A stretch of 64,000 nt of DNA, from assembly GCF_042657185.1 (NCBI RefSeq), contig NZ_JBHSNN010000059.1; one strand, written 5' to 3'. The notes under the pieces are model-generated. The model saw nothing but the letters and a program-made list of their open reading frames with translations. It had not been told where the DNA came from and ran no database searches. This document shows positions 42,387 to 51,451 of this stretch, piece by piece; position 1 is the stretch's first letter; every line of letters begins with the position of its first letter. The position numbers and the translations under genes were made by a program. The DNA is from Ureibacillus thermophilus (GTDB taxonomy: Bacteria > Bacillota > Bacilli > Bacillales_A > Planococcaceae).

Positions 42387-43085
42387 TTAATTAACTACTA
42401 CGCTTGAAGCATCCACTTTGATAGATGGACCCATTGTAGTAGTGATGTTCACTGATTTCATGTAAGTACCTTTTGCGGCAGCTGGTTTTGCTTTTTGAAT
42501 CGCTTCGAATACAGCTAAGAAGTTTTCTACCAATTTTTCAGTTTCAAAAGAAACTTTACCGATTGGTACATGAACGATACCTGCTTTATCAGCGCGGTAT
42601 TCTACTTTACCAGCTTTGATTTCCGCGATTGCTTTTGCTACATCGAAAGTTACTGTACCTGTTTTAGGGTTTGGCATTAATCCTTTTGGACCTAATACAC
42701 GACCAAGTTTACCAACTTCACCCATCATGTCAGGTGTAGCTACGATTACATCAAAATCGAACCAACCTTGTTGAATTTTGTTGATGTAATCTACATCGCC
42801 TACATAATCTGCACCAGCAGCTTCAGCTTCTTTCGCTTTTTCACCTTTAGCAAATACTAATACGCGTTGAGTTTTACCAGTTCCGTTTGGAAGCACAACT
42901 GCTCCGCGGATTTGTTGGTCGTTTTTACGAGTATCAATATTTAAGCGAAAAGCTACTTCTACAGTCGCATCAAATTTAACGTTGCTAGTTTTTTGAGCTA
43001 ATGCAATTGCTTCTTCTACTGGATACAATTTTGTGCGATCAACTAATTTTAAAAGTTCTTGCATTCTTTTACTACGTTTTGCCAT
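42387..43085 (-). CDS. rplA: 50S ribosomal protein L1
   Basis: L1 forms the mobile stalk that moves deacylated tRNA out. The 232-residue protein has NIDTRKNDQQIRGAVVLPNG, the signature KLGRVLGPKGLMPNPKTGTV and GIVHVPIGKVSFETEKLVEN. It is co-transcribed with rplK. Confidence 0.98.
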   Translation of the reverse strand: MAKRSKRMQELLKLVDRTKLYPVEEAIALAQKTSNVKFDATVEVAFRLNIDTRKNDQQIRGAVVLPNGTGKTQRVLVFAKGEKAKEAEAAGADYVGDVDYINKIQQGWFDFDVIVATPDMMGEVGKLGRVLGPKGLMPNPKTGTVTFDVAKAIAEIKAGKVEYRADKAGIVHVPIGKVSFETEKLVENFLAVFEAIQKAKPAAAKGTYMKSVNITTTMGPSIKVDASSVVVN

Positions 43086-43197
43086 TATTTTTCCTCCTTT
43101 GTGGTTTTAGCGGAATTTACCTCCCACGAATAAAGGTTGCGGGTTCTACAGAACTTGCGCAACCTCAAAAACACAACACGATTAATGTGAGATTAGA

Positions 43198-43623
43198 TTA
43201 GTCAACAATCTCAATACCCATGCTTCGTGCTGTACCTTCAACCATTCTCATAGCCGCTTCTACAGACGCAGCATTTAAGTCAGGCATTTTAAGTTCTGCG
43301 ATTTCGCGAACTTTATCGCGTTTAACCGTTGCAACTTTTTTACGATTTGGCTCACCAGAACCTGATTCGATACCAGCTGCTTTTTTAAGTAATACAGCTG
43401 CAGGTGGAGTTTTCGTAATGAAAGTAAATGAACGGTCTTCGAATACTGTAATTTCAACAGGTATAATTAAACCTGCTTGATCAGCAGTACGAGCGTTAAA
43501 TTCTTTACAGAATCCCATGATGTTTACACCAGCTTGACCAAGTGCAGGACCAACTGGTGGAGCTGGGTTCGCTTTACCAGCAGGAATTTGAAGTTTAACA
43601 ATTTTAATTACTTTTTTAGCCAC
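43198..43623 (-). CDS. rplK: 50S ribosomal protein L11
   Basis: L11 is part of the GTPase centre and needed for RelA activation. The 141-residue protein starts at GTG 43623 (VAKKVIKIVKLQIPAGKANP...) with AAGGAGGTG upstream; the in-frame extension to 43722 is leader. Thiostrepton-contact prolines in PAPPVGPALGQAG are present. Confidence 0.97.
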   Translation of the reverse strand: MAKKVIKIVKLQIPAGKANPAPPVGPALGQAGVNIMGFCKEFNARTADQAGLIIPVEITVFEDRSFTFITKTPPAAVLLKKAAGIESGSGEPNRKKVATVKRDKVREIAELKMPDLNAASVEAAMRMVEGTARSMGIEIVD

Positions 43624-43726
43624 GAGACACACCTCCTTAAAGTCCGTGATGTGGTATATTGGGTTGCCCCTCCCACTCAAATATCCATTTATCAGCCATG
43701 CCGATAAAATATCTTTAGTCAATTCT

Positions 43727-43748
43727 TCAGACTGTAAAACTAGTCTGA
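43727..43748 (-). repeat. Stem-loop at the start of the rplK leader
   Basis: TCAGACT and AGTCTGA arms with an eight-base loop sit at about the first bases of the rplK transcript. A second small pairing (TTATC/GATAA, about 43690-43708) follows. Possible control site for L11, not established here. Confidence 0.5.
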
Positions 43749-43756
43749 CCTATGAA

Positions 43757-43785
43757 ATGATACCATTTTTCAGATTGTTAAGCAA
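43757..43785 (-). promoter_or_regulatory. Promoter of rplK-rplA
   Basis: TTGCTT (43785-43780) and TATCAT (43762-43757) with 17-base spacing and an extended TG motif on the minus strand, in the 221-bp gap after nusG. Confidence 0.7.
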
Positions 43786-43844
43786 GCAAAAATATTATGA
43801 AGCAATAAAATATTTGCAATTTAAGCTAATTTCGTCATTTAAAT

Positions 43845-44381
43845 TTATACTCGCTGCACTTGTTCAAAATCGAGTTCCATTTTTGTTTCGCGACCAAACA
43901 TGTCGACAGAAACTTTCACTTTTCCTTTATCTACATCAATTTCTTCAACATTTCCTTTGAAGTTCTTGAACGGACCTTCTAACACTTCCACTAAATCGCC
44001 GACAGAAATATCCAATTCGCCAATGGCTTTTTTGTGAAGTCCCATGGAGCGTAATAAACGATCCGCTTCTTCCGGAAGTAGCGGCGTCGGTTTTGCGCCC
44101 CCGCCTGAAGAGCCGATAAATCCTGTTACGCCTGGAGTGTTTCGCACAACATACCAAGACTCATCTGTTAAAATCATTTCAACTAGTACATAGCCTGGGA
44201 ATACTTTGCGTTTCACTGTGCGTTTTTTTCCATCTTTTAAATCTGTTTCTTCATGTTCAGGAATAATAACCCGGAAAATTAGATCTTGCATTCCCATTGT
44301 TTCTACACGTTTTTCCAGATTCGCCTTCACACGATTTTCATAACCTGAATAAGTGTGAACTACATACCATTGTTTTTCCAT
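43845..44381 (-). CDS. nusG: Transcription elongation/termination factor NusG
   Basis: NusG binds RNA polymerase and modulates pausing and termination. The 178-residue protein has the NGN domain (MEKQWYVVHTYSGYENRVKA) and the C-terminal KOW domain with VGDLVEVLEGPFKNFKGNVE. It follows secE after a gap holding a terminator-like hairpin. Confidence 0.98.
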   Translation of the reverse strand: MEKQWYVVHTYSGYENRVKANLEKRVETMGMQDLIFRVIIPEHEETDLKDGKKRTVKRKVFPGYVLVEMILTDESWYVVRNTPGVTGFIGSSGGGAKPTPLLPEEADRLLRSMGLHKKAIGELDISVGDLVEVLEGPFKNFKGNVEEIDVDKGKVKVSVDMFGRETKMELDFEQVQRV

Positions 44382-44474
44382 AATGTTGCCGGACTATTCG
44401 TCCTTCCCTCCTTTACATATGCGCATCCCTGACGGCGGCTGGTTCCGTATTACTATTATAAAGTAAAACAAATG

Positions 44475-44503
44475 AAAAAAACCCGTAGAAGAACAAACGG
44501 GCT
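44475..44503 (-). terminator. Terminator-like hairpin between secE and nusG
   Basis: On the minus strand AGCCCGT pairs with ACGGG around a ten-base loop and is followed by seven T. A perfect TATAAT lies about 20 bases further on (44457-44462) without a clear -35, so nusG may be partly uncoupled from secE. Confidence 0.6.
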
Positions 44504-44532
44504 ATTTTCAAAAAATATGTTTACTCAAATAA

Positions 44533-44718
44533 TTATATATTTAAATACCAACGGAACAATTCAGAAACACCTAAATCCACTAGCAGAAAGAAGAGCGCGA
44601 AAAAGATTACCGTCGTCACTACAACTACTGTGTATTTTGTAAGCTCTTTACTTTTCGGCCAGCTTGTCTTCCTCATTTCTGTCACGACTTCTTGCAGAAA
44701 CTTTTTAATTTTGCCCAT
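44533..44718 (-). CDS. secE: Preprotein translocase subunit SecE
   Basis: A 61-residue SecE with the amphipathic helix KKFLQEVVTEMRKTSWPKSK and one membrane segment (residues 30-50, TVVVVTTVIFFALFFLLVDL). It clamps SecY. Standard position between rpmG and nusG. Confidence 0.97.
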   Translation of the reverse strand: MGKIKKFLQEVVTEMRKTSWPKSKELTKYTVVVVTTVIFFALFFLLVDLGVSELFRWYLNI

Positions 44719-44762
44719 TCTCGCTTAACCTCCGAATAACTCATCTATGTTCTCTATATCAA

Positions 44763-44906
44763 CTAGCGGGTTTGTTTGTGCAACGTATGCCGTTTGCAAT
44801 GTGGACAATACTTTTTTAGCATCAATCTAGTTGTATTTTCTTTTTCAGGGTAAGTGTAATTTCGCGAACCACACTCTTCACAGCATAAAACGATTTTCTT
44901 TGCCAT
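44763..44906 (-). CDS. rpmG: 50S ribosomal protein L33, zinc type
   Basis: A 47-codon gene reading MAKKIVLCCEECGSRNYTYP and ending CPHCKRHTLHKQTR. It has two CxxC pairs (C9/C12 and C34/C37), so it is a zinc-containing form. It stands between sigH and secE, the place of the L33 gene in B. subtilis. GAGGTTATTCTT precedes the ATG. Confidence 0.95.
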   Translation of the reverse strand: MAKKIVLCCEECGSRNYTYPEKENTTRLMLKKYCPHCKRHTLHKQTR

Positions 44907-44988
44907 AAGAATAACCTCTATTCTGGCATTTTATCTTTTAAAGACTAACACCAAAAAAACAAGCTGTCAATAATAGCAAATATAGTTT

Positions 44989-45636
44989 TCAAATAATTTC
45001 TCCATTTTCTAAATGGCGCTCTAATTTTCGCTTGACTCTTTGTAACGCATTGTCAATGGATTTCACATGGCGATTTAATTCTTCAGAGATTTCATTATAG
45101 GATTGTCCATCCAAGTATAATGAAAGTACTTGTTGTTCAAGTTCGCTCAATATTTCACTGATTTTTTCCTCCAAATGGGAGTACTCTTCACGATTAATCA
45201 TTAAATGTTCAGGGTTTTCAGATTCCGCACCTGTTATGACGTCCATCAACGTCCGATCGGATTCTTCATCATAAATCGGCTTATCTAATGAAACATAAGA
45301 ATTGAGCGGAATATGTTTTTGGCGCGTAGCTGTCTTAATAGCCGTAATAATTTGACGCGTAATACATAATTCCGCAAAAGCTTTGAAGGAAGTTAATTTA
45401 TCCCCTTTAAAATCTCTCACAGCTTTATATAAGCCAATCATGCCTTCTTGGATGATATCTTCCTTATCCGCCCCGATTAAAAAATAAGAACGCGCTTTTG
45501 TTTTTACGAATACCCGATATTTATTAATTAAATAATCCAACGCCTCTGTATTCCCTTGGTGCACTAGTTCGACAAGCTGTTCATCCGTTAGCTCTTCAAA
45601 AGATTGTGCTGTTTGCGATTGCTCTGTTTTTAGCAA
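44989..45636 (-). CDS. sigH: RNA polymerase sigma-H factor (SigH/Spo0H)
   Basis: Sigma-H directs early stationary-phase and sporulation-onset genes. The product (about 215 residues) has region 2 with ALDYLINKYRVFVKTKARSY and GADKEDIIQEGMIGLYKAVR, and region 4 with YLDGQSYNEISEELNRHVKS. I prefer TTG 45636 because GGGGTGA stands five bases before it; GTG 45645 is an alternative. A TTG farther up at 45702 lies inside the promoter -35 and cannot be the start. Confidence 0.95.
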   Translation of the reverse strand: MLKTEQSQTAQSFEELTDEQLVELVHQGNTEALDYLINKYRVFVKTKARSYFLIGADKEDIIQEGMIGLYKAVRDFKGDKLTSFKAFAELCITRQIITAIKTATRQKHIPLNSYVSLDKPIYDEESDRTLMDVITGAESENPEHLMINREEYSHLEEKISEILSELEQQVLSLYLDGQSYNEISEELNRHVKSIDNALQRVKRKLERHLENGEII

Positions 45637-45672
45637 CGGCCTCACCCCAGACGTATAAATCGTATTAGGAAC

Positions 45673-45702
45673 AGTATATATGAGTTGGAAAATATAGGTC
45701 AA
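45673..45702 (-). promoter_or_regulatory. Promoter of sigH
   Basis: TTGACC (45702-45697) and TATACT (45678-45673), spaced by 18 bases on the minus strand, immediately after the yacP stop. It looks like a vegetative promoter. Confidence 0.7.
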
Positions 45703-45706
45703 TGAG

Positions 45707-46219
45707 TTATTTTAACCCTCTTCTCCATTTTTCAAAGGTTAACTCTACTTCTTTCGATAATGGAATTCTAGATTTCGGCCTTTCTTTCTGCGATGTTTCC
45801 ACCTTTTTTGATATATTTGATTGAATAATCTCCAATTCTATTTCTAGTTCACGGGCTGATTTTCTCAAAGCGCCGTTTCCAAATATAACGTTTTGTTCAG
45901 TCATGTCGGAGGTGGCGACATAAATTTGGACTTTCCGCTTTTTTAATTCATTTGACAATTTTTCGATTCGTTCATCCGCCGTTTCATTCTTTTTGGTATA
46001 AATAACTTCCACCGAATTTTGAAGATAAGATCTTTCGGCTCCTGAAACATGGTATGCATCAAATACGACTATGACGCGCCACCCCATCACCGCCTGGTAT
46101 TCTGCCAAGAGTTCCACCAGGCGGTTTCTCGCCTCCTCCAAATTGGTATCTTTTAAAGACCGCAATTCTTTCCAAGCACCAATCATATTGTAACCGTCAA
46201 CGATTAAAATGTTCTCCAT
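45707..46219 (-). CDS. rae1: NYN-domain ribosome-associated endoribonuclease Rae1 (YacP)
   Basis: A 170-residue NYN (PIN-like) domain protein with ILIVDGYNMIGAWKELRSLK, VVFDAYHVSGAERS and the acidic VATSDMTEQNVIFGNGALR. In B. subtilis YacP (Rae1) cleaves mRNA on translating ribosomes. It abuts rlmB with a two-base gap. Confidence 0.92.
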   Translation of the reverse strand: MENILIVDGYNMIGAWKELRSLKDTNLEEARNRLVELLAEYQAVMGWRVIVVFDAYHVSGAERSYLQNSVEVIYTKKNETADERIEKLSNELKKRKVQIYVATSDMTEQNVIFGNGALRKSARELEIELEIIQSNISKKVETSQKERPKSRIPLSKEVELTFEKWRRGLK

Positions 46220-46221
46220 GA

Positions 46222-46971
46222 CTAATCATTCACTTCTTGCCTTTTTCGATACACTTCATACATTAATAATGCCGCTGCAACAGAAGCATTCAATGAATTG
46301 ACGTGTCCAACCATTGGCAAAGAATAGAGAAAATCGCATTTTTCCTTCAGTAGACGGCTCATACCTTTCCCTTCGCTTCCGATAATGATTGCTAAAGGCA
46401 AGGCAGCATCCATTTTTCGATAATCAATGCTACCTTTTGCATCTGTCCCCGCAATCCAAAGGCCTCTTTCTTTTAATTCATCTACCGTTTGAGCCAAATT
46501 GTTCACCCGGCAAACAGGAACATGCTCAATTGCCCCGGTAGATGCTTTCGCTACCGTTGCAGTAAGACCTACAGAACGTCTCTTGGGTATAATTATACCA
46601 TGAACGCCAATCGCATCAGCAGTTCTGATAATAGAACCTAAATTATACGGATCTTCTAATTCATCTAAAATGATGAAAAACGGATCTTCCTTTCTTTCTT
46701 TCGCCACCTGAAACAAGTCATCCAGCTCCGCATATTTATAAGCAGCCACAGAAGCGGCAATCCCTTGATGATTAGCGTTTGTTAACTGGTCAATTTTTTT
46801 CTTTGGCACATATTGTATAAATACTCCGCGTTCACGAGCTAAATCTAGCAATTCTTTAATCCCAGATTTTTTCACGCCTTCGCTAATCCAAATTTTATTG
46901 ATTTCCCGCCCTGAACGAAGGGCTTCCAACACCGGGTTCTTTCCAGCAATGATTTCTCCATTCTCGCTCAT
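46222..46971 (-). CDS. rlmB: 23S rRNA (guanosine-2'-O)-methyltransferase RlmB-like (YacO)
   Basis: A 249-residue SPOUT methyltransferase with an N-terminal substrate-binding domain (AGKNPVLEALRSGREINKIW) and the knot motifs LDELEDPYNLGSIIRTADAI, IIIGSEGKGMSRLL and VNSLNASVAAALLMYE. Overlaps mrnC by four bases. Confidence 0.94.
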   Translation of the reverse strand: MSENGEIIAGKNPVLEALRSGREINKIWISEGVKKSGIKELLDLARERGVFIQYVPKKKIDQLTNANHQGIAASVAAYKYAELDDLFQVAKERKEDPFFIILDELEDPYNLGSIIRTADAIGVHGIIIPKRRSVGLTATVAKASTGAIEHVPVCRVNNLAQTVDELKERGLWIAGTDAKGSIDYRKMDAALPLAIIIGSEGKGMSRLLKEKCDFLYSLPMVGHVNSLNASVAAALLMYEVYRKRQEVND

Positions 46972-47381
46972 TTCGCGCCTCCTTTCTCTTCTTCAACGAT
47001 TTGTATTGCGTAATCAATAATTTTGTTGACGCGCTCATATTGCTTCGTCAAATATAGAGAACCTAGAATTGCTTCAAATCCAGAGCTGTTGCGATAAGTT
47101 ATCACATCCGTATTTTTCGGGACAGTGCCGGATTTTGCATTGCGGCCCCTTCTAAAAATCGCCAGTTCTTCATCCGTTAAAAACTGTTCTTCTATCATGC
47201 GACGGACAATCATAGATTGAGCTTTGGCAGAAACATATTTCGTTGCCTCATGGTGCAGCGTATTTGGCTTCATGCGGCCGCTCAAAAGCAAATGTTCTCT
47301 GATGTGCAGTTCCAACACCGCATCTCCCATATAAGCTAAGGCAAGTGCATTCATTTGATTGACATCTACAAGTTGGGTCAT
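46968..47381 (-). CDS. mrnC: Mini-ribonuclease III
   Basis: Mini-III is an RNase III catalytic domain without the dsRNA-binding domain; it matures 23S rRNA ends. The 137-residue protein has ALAYMGDAVLELHIREHLL with the catalytic aspartate and FRRGRNAKSGTVPKNTDVIT. It starts two bases before the cysS stop region. Confidence 0.95.
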   Translation of the reverse strand: MTQLVDVNQMNALALAYMGDAVLELHIREHLLLSGRMKPNTLHHEATKYVSAKAQSMIVRRMIEEQFLTDEELAIFRRGRNAKSGTVPKNTDVITYRNSSGFEAILGSLYLTKQYERVNKIIDYAIQIVEEEKGGAK

Positions 47382-47382
47382 A

Positions 47383-48786
47383 TTATGAACCTCGTTTCCA
47401 ACGGGTACCTTGACGTGTATCTTCCAAAATTATATTCATTTTCAATAGTTGATCTCGAATTTCATCTGCCCGTTTGAAATCACGATTCTTTCGTGCAATG
47501 TTCCGCTCTTCAATCAATTTTTCAATTTCTTCATCCAAAATTTCTTTCTCTTGCGCTAAGTTAATTCCTAATACGCCACTTAGCACATCAAAAGTTTCAA
47601 TAAATGCTTTTAATACTTTTTCATCGGTATTAGCTTGGTTTATATACGTATTAGCAATTCGCGCCAGCTCAAATAAAACGGAAATGGCATTTGCTGTATT
47701 GAAATCATCGTCCATTTCTCTTTCAAATTCTTTTTTTAACTCATCAATTTTTTGCAAATACTCTTCACTTTGTTCCGCAAGATTTGTAGCCGAATTTAAG
47801 CGATGCTCCAAGTTCGAATAAGCTGTGCGCAAACGCTCTAATCCGCTTCGAGCCGATTCAATCAATTCTTGAGAGAAATTGATTGGATGGCGATAATGTA
47901 CAGATAGCATGAAAAATCTTAACACTTGCGGATCGATTTTTTGGATAATGTCATGGACTAATACAAAATTTCCTAATGATTTAGACATTTTTTCATTATC
48001 GATATTAATATATCCATTATGCATCCAATAACGGGCAAAAGGTTTTCCAGTATAACTTTCGGATTGGGCAATTTCATTTTCGTGGTGAGGGAATGTTAAA
48101 TCTTGCCCTCCAGCATGGATATCAATAGTATCTCCTAAATGAGTTCGAGCCATCACAGAGCATTCAATATGCCAACCAGGCCGCCCTTTTCCCCAAGGAC
48201 TCTCCCAATAGATTTCCCCCGGTTTTGCCGCTTTCCAGAGGGCAAAATCCAGCGGGTCTTCTTTCTTTTCACCCGGTTCAATGCGGGCGCCCACTTTCAA
48301 GTCATCAATAGATTGATGGCTGAGCTTTCCATATTCCTCAAATTTGCGCGTGCGGAAATAGACATCCCCTTGAGATTCGTAAGCATATCCTTTATCCACC
48401 AAGACTTGAATAAACTCAATAATATCATTCATATGCTCCGTTACTCTAGGATGCACATCCGCTTTCTTGCATCCGAGAGCCGTAATATCTTCAAAATAGG
48501 CATTGATGAAGCGTTCCGTAAGTTCAAAAACCTCTTCTCCCAACTCATTGGCCGCTTTAATTATTTTGTCGTCCACATCTGTAAAGTTTGATACGTATTT
48601 TACTTCATAGCCTTTATATTGCAAATATCTGCGAACTGTATCATATACAATCGCCGGACGGGCATTTCCAATGTGTATATAGTTATAAACAGTTGGTCCG
48701 CATACGTACATTTTTACTTTTCCTTCTTCAAGAGGAACAAAAGGCTCTTTCTTTCTTGTCAGCGTGTTGTAAATCTGAATTACCAT
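47383..48786 (-). CDS. cysS: Cysteinyl-tRNA synthetase
   Basis: A 467-residue class I synthetase charging tRNA-Cys. HIGH motif IHIGNARP, KMSKS loop KMSKSLGNF and the zinc ligands CGPTVYN, IECSVM and HHENE are present. I use ATG 48786 (MVIQIYNTL) behind AAGGAG. In B. subtilis the serine acetyltransferase gene cysE stands before it; here cysE is absent and the T-box controls cysS directly. Confidence 0.97.
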   Translation of the reverse strand: MVIQIYNTLTRKKEPFVPLEEGKVKMYVCGPTVYNYIHIGNARPAIVYDTVRRYLQYKGYEVKYVSNFTDVDDKIIKAANELGEEVFELTERFINAYFEDITALGCKKADVHPRVTEHMNDIIEFIQVLVDKGYAYESQGDVYFRTRKFEEYGKLSHQSIDDLKVGARIEPGEKKEDPLDFALWKAAKPGEIYWESPWGKGRPGWHIECSVMARTHLGDTIDIHAGGQDLTFPHHENEIAQSESYTGKPFARYWMHNGYINIDNEKMSKSLGNFVLVHDIIQKIDPQVLRFFMLSVHYRHPINFSQELIESARSGLERLRTAYSNLEHRLNSATNLAEQSEEYLQKIDELKKEFEREMDDDFNTANAISVLFELARIANTYINQANTDEKVLKAFIETFDVLSGVLGINLAQEKEILDEEIEKLIEERNIARKNRDFKRADEIRDQLLKMNIILEDTRQGTRWKRGS

Positions 48787-48888
48787 AGCAGTCTCTCCTT
48801 TACAAAATTCCAATCTTTTCATTTTTCCGGACAATGTTCATCTATAACTAAATTACCATCTTTTTTATAAAAGAAGTCAATAACTTAA

Positions 48889-49127
48889 TAAAAAAACGCC
48901 CCCATCATATTTCTATGACAGAGACGCTCTTTTGCGCGGTTCCACTCTGATTGAAAGCATCATGCTTTCCCCTCGTTTGTCGATAACGGCGACTTGCCGA
49001 CTTGCCTACTTTCTTTCAGCAAAGCGCTCAAAGGTGCATTTCCGTAAAATAGAGGTTTAGGTCACTTTCAGCCAATGGTGACCCTCTCTGTCAAACATAT
49101 TTTACGTACTTCTCCTTTTCAACGCTT
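48889..49127 (-). ncRNA. T-box leader specific for cysteine
   Basis: The minus strand has the T-box sequence AGAGTGGAACCGCG (48948-48935), a following terminator stem (48926-48897, 12 positions with several G-U pairs) and a T-run (48896-48889). Stem I pairs TACGTAAAATA with TATTTTACGG, and the bulge between holds GAAATGCACC, so the specifier codon is UGC (49038-49036), cysteine. Uncharged tRNA-Cys should allow cysS transcription. Confidence 0.93.
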
Positions 49128-49139
49128 TTCCATATGCAA

Positions 49140-50600
49140 TTAGTTTACGAACTTTTCTAAACGGGCTAACACTTTTTCTTTTCCTACCAACTCAATCGTA
49201 TTAGCTAAATCTGGACCGTGCGTTTGGCCTGTTGTCGCCACACGGATTGGCATAAATAAGTTTTTCCCTTTATAGCCAGTTTCTTTTTGCACTTCTTTCA
49301 TCGATGCTTTAATGGAAGGAGCATCGAATGTTTCTAACGCTTCCAACTGACGTTTAAAGGCTGAAATGACATCTTTTACATGCTCCCATGCCAACACTTC
49401 TTTTGCTTCCTCGTCATATTCCACTTCATCTTTAAAGAATAGGCTAGATAGTTCCACAATTTCTGCACCATAGCTCATTTGATTGTGGTACAAGCTAATC
49501 AATTTCGTTGCCCATTCTTTTTGTTCTTCATTTAATTCTTCAGGAAACAGACCGGCTTTTTGCAAGTGAGGCAATGAAAGTTCGACTACTTCCTCTAAAG
49601 ATAATTTTTTAATGTATTGATTGTTCATCCATGTTAATTTATTCCGGTCAAACATGGATGGTGATTTGGATAAACGTTTTTCATCGAAAATTTTGATGAG
49701 TTCTTCTTTTGTAAAGATTTCTTCTTCCCCTTCTGGAGACCAGCCGAGCAATGCAAAGAAGTTGAACATGGCTTCCGGCAAATAGCCGAGTTCTTTATAT
49801 TGGGAAACGAATTGGATAATGGATTCATCGCGTTTTGATAATTTTTTGTGATTTTCGTTCACAATGATTGTCAAATGGCCGAACTCAGGATATTCCCAGC
49901 CGAACGCATCGAAAATCATCATTTGTTTTGGTGTATTGGATAAATGCTCTTCTCCGCGGAATACGTGAGTGATATCCATATAATGGTCATCAAGCACCAC
50001 CGCAAAGTTATAAGTAGGGATGCCATTGGCTTTCATGATTACCCAATCGCCGATATCTTTTGATTCAAATACAACTTCTCCGCGCACCATATCATTAAAT
50101 TTATAAGTGACATTTTCAGGAACTTTGAAGCGGATTGTATAAGGAATTCCTTGCGCTTCTTTTTCTGCAATTTCTTCTTTTGTTAAGTGGCGACATTTTC
50201 CATCATAAACAGGAGCAGCCACGCCTTTTGCTCTTTGGGCTTCCCTTGAAGCTTCCAATTCTTCCGGCGTACAGAAGCATTTATAAGCTAAACCGCGTTC
50301 TAATAGTTCTTCTGCGTGTTTTTTATAAATCTCTAATCTTTCTGTTTGGCGATATGGCGCATAAGGCCCGCCGATTTCAGGGGATTCATCCGGAATGATT
50401 CCCAGCCAGCGCAAATTATCAAGCTGGGATGCTTCCCCTCCTTCAATATTGCGCTCTAAATCTGTATCTTCAATGCGGACAACAAATGTTCCATCATAAT
50501 GTTTTGCGAATAAATAGTTAAACAATGCCGTACGTGCTCCACCGATATGTAAATGACCGGTAGGACTTGGTGCATACCGAACACGAACTTTTTTTGCCAT
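49140..50600 (-). CDS. gltX: Glutamyl-tRNA synthetase
   Basis: A 486-residue class I synthetase with PSPTGHLHIGGARTALF at the start, and KLSKRDESI as the KMSKS loop. In Bacillales this is the non-discriminating enzyme charging both tRNA-Glu and tRNA-Gln, the latter then amidated. Three ATGs follow one another after AGGAGG; I use the third (50600) by spacing. Confidence 0.97.
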   Translation of the reverse strand: MAKKVRVRYAPSPTGHLHIGGARTALFNYLFAKHYDGTFVVRIEDTDLERNIEGGEASQLDNLRWLGIIPDESPEIGGPYAPYRQTERLEIYKKHAEELLERGLAYKCFCTPEELEASREAQRAKGVAAPVYDGKCRHLTKEEIAEKEAQGIPYTIRFKVPENVTYKFNDMVRGEVVFESKDIGDWVIMKANGIPTYNFAVVLDDHYMDITHVFRGEEHLSNTPKQMMIFDAFGWEYPEFGHLTIIVNENHKKLSKRDESIIQFVSQYKELGYLPEAMFNFFALLGWSPEGEEEIFTKEELIKIFDEKRLSKSPSMFDRNKLTWMNNQYIKKLSLEEVVELSLPHLQKAGLFPEELNEEQKEWATKLISLYHNQMSYGAEIVELSSLFFKDEVEYDEEAKEVLAWEHVKDVISAFKRQLEALETFDAPSIKASMKEVQKETGYKGKNLFMPIRVATTGQTHGPDLANTIELVGKEKVLARLEKFVN

Positions 50601-50769
50601 CATCATTTCCTCCTAAGTTTTACAATAAAAAAACTTTATTTCTTCATTAAATCCTGCGATTTTCCATGCTCCCCTTGACTTTTGTACATTTTACCACTAC
50701 AGCGCAGCATTGAAAAGTTTATGAAAGGGAATAAATTTTGTCATTTCGAAAAGGAAATGGCTACATCAC

Positions 50770-51252
50770 TCAAGATGGTTTTTTTATTAATAATATGGTC
50801 GCTAATGCTGCGATTCCTTCTTCTCGTCCAACAAATCCCAATTTTTCAGTAGTCGTCGCTTTCACATTCACTTGGGATGGTTCTGCATGCAACAATTGTG
50901 CAATACGATTTTTCATTTGTTCAATATAGGGAGCCATTTTTGGTTTTTGGGCCATAATGGTACAATCTACATTTCCAAGAACATAGCCTTTTTCTTCTAC
51001 GATGTTCCAAATATATTCTAATAATTTTGCGGAGTCTGCATCCTTATACTGCGGATCCGTATCTGGAAAATGGCGGCCGATATCTCCTTCGCCAATCGCT
51101 CCAAGGGCTGCATCGGTGATTGCATGCAATAATACATCTGCATCGGAATGTCCTAAAAGCCCTTTAGTATGAGGTATTTCAATTCCGCCAATAATCAGCG
51201 GACGCCCTTCTTGAAAAGCATGAACGTCAAATCCTTGTCCAACCCGAAACAT
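50770..51252 (-). CDS. ispF: 2-C-methyl-D-erythritol 2,4-cyclodiphosphate synthase
   Basis: IspF closes the cyclic diphosphate ring in the methylerythritol phosphate pathway of isoprenoid synthesis. The 160 residues have the zinc ligands in GQGFDVHAF and SDADVLLHAITDAALG. Its ribosome binding site is weak, and it is separated from ispD by 197 bp with a terminator, unlike the tight pair in B. subtilis. Confidence 0.96.
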   Translation of the reverse strand: MFRVGQGFDVHAFQEGRPLIIGGIEIPHTKGLLGHSDADVLLHAITDAALGAIGEGDIGRHFPDTDPQYKDADSAKLLEYIWNIVEEKGYVLGNVDCTIMAQKPKMAPYIEQMKNRIAQLLHAEPSQVNVKATTTEKLGFVGREEGIAALATILLIKKPS

Positions 51253-51411
51253 ATACTAGCTGCATCTTCTGAAGACTAATTTAGCCTATAATGCAGCATT
51301 CACCATCCTTTACTGTAATCTATTGCAAATGACCAATTCATATATTAACATATTTCCCATTTGAATGGATTGTAAGCCTTTTTCACAAAAATTCTATTTA
51401 GGTAAAGTCAA

Positions 51412-51451
51412 ACAAGAAAAAGCCCCACTAATCAAGTTGATTGGTGAGGCT
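51412..51451 (-). terminator. Terminator after ispD
   Basis: AGCCTCACCAATCA and TGATTAGTGGGGCT arms (with mismatches) overlap the ispD stop codon and run into TTTTTC on the minus strand. Confidence 0.8.

Noticed and set aside
48897..48926. Terminator of gltX
   Set aside because: The hairpin belongs to the T-box leader of cysS; gltX readthrough would meet the same element, but no separate gltX terminator is visible.
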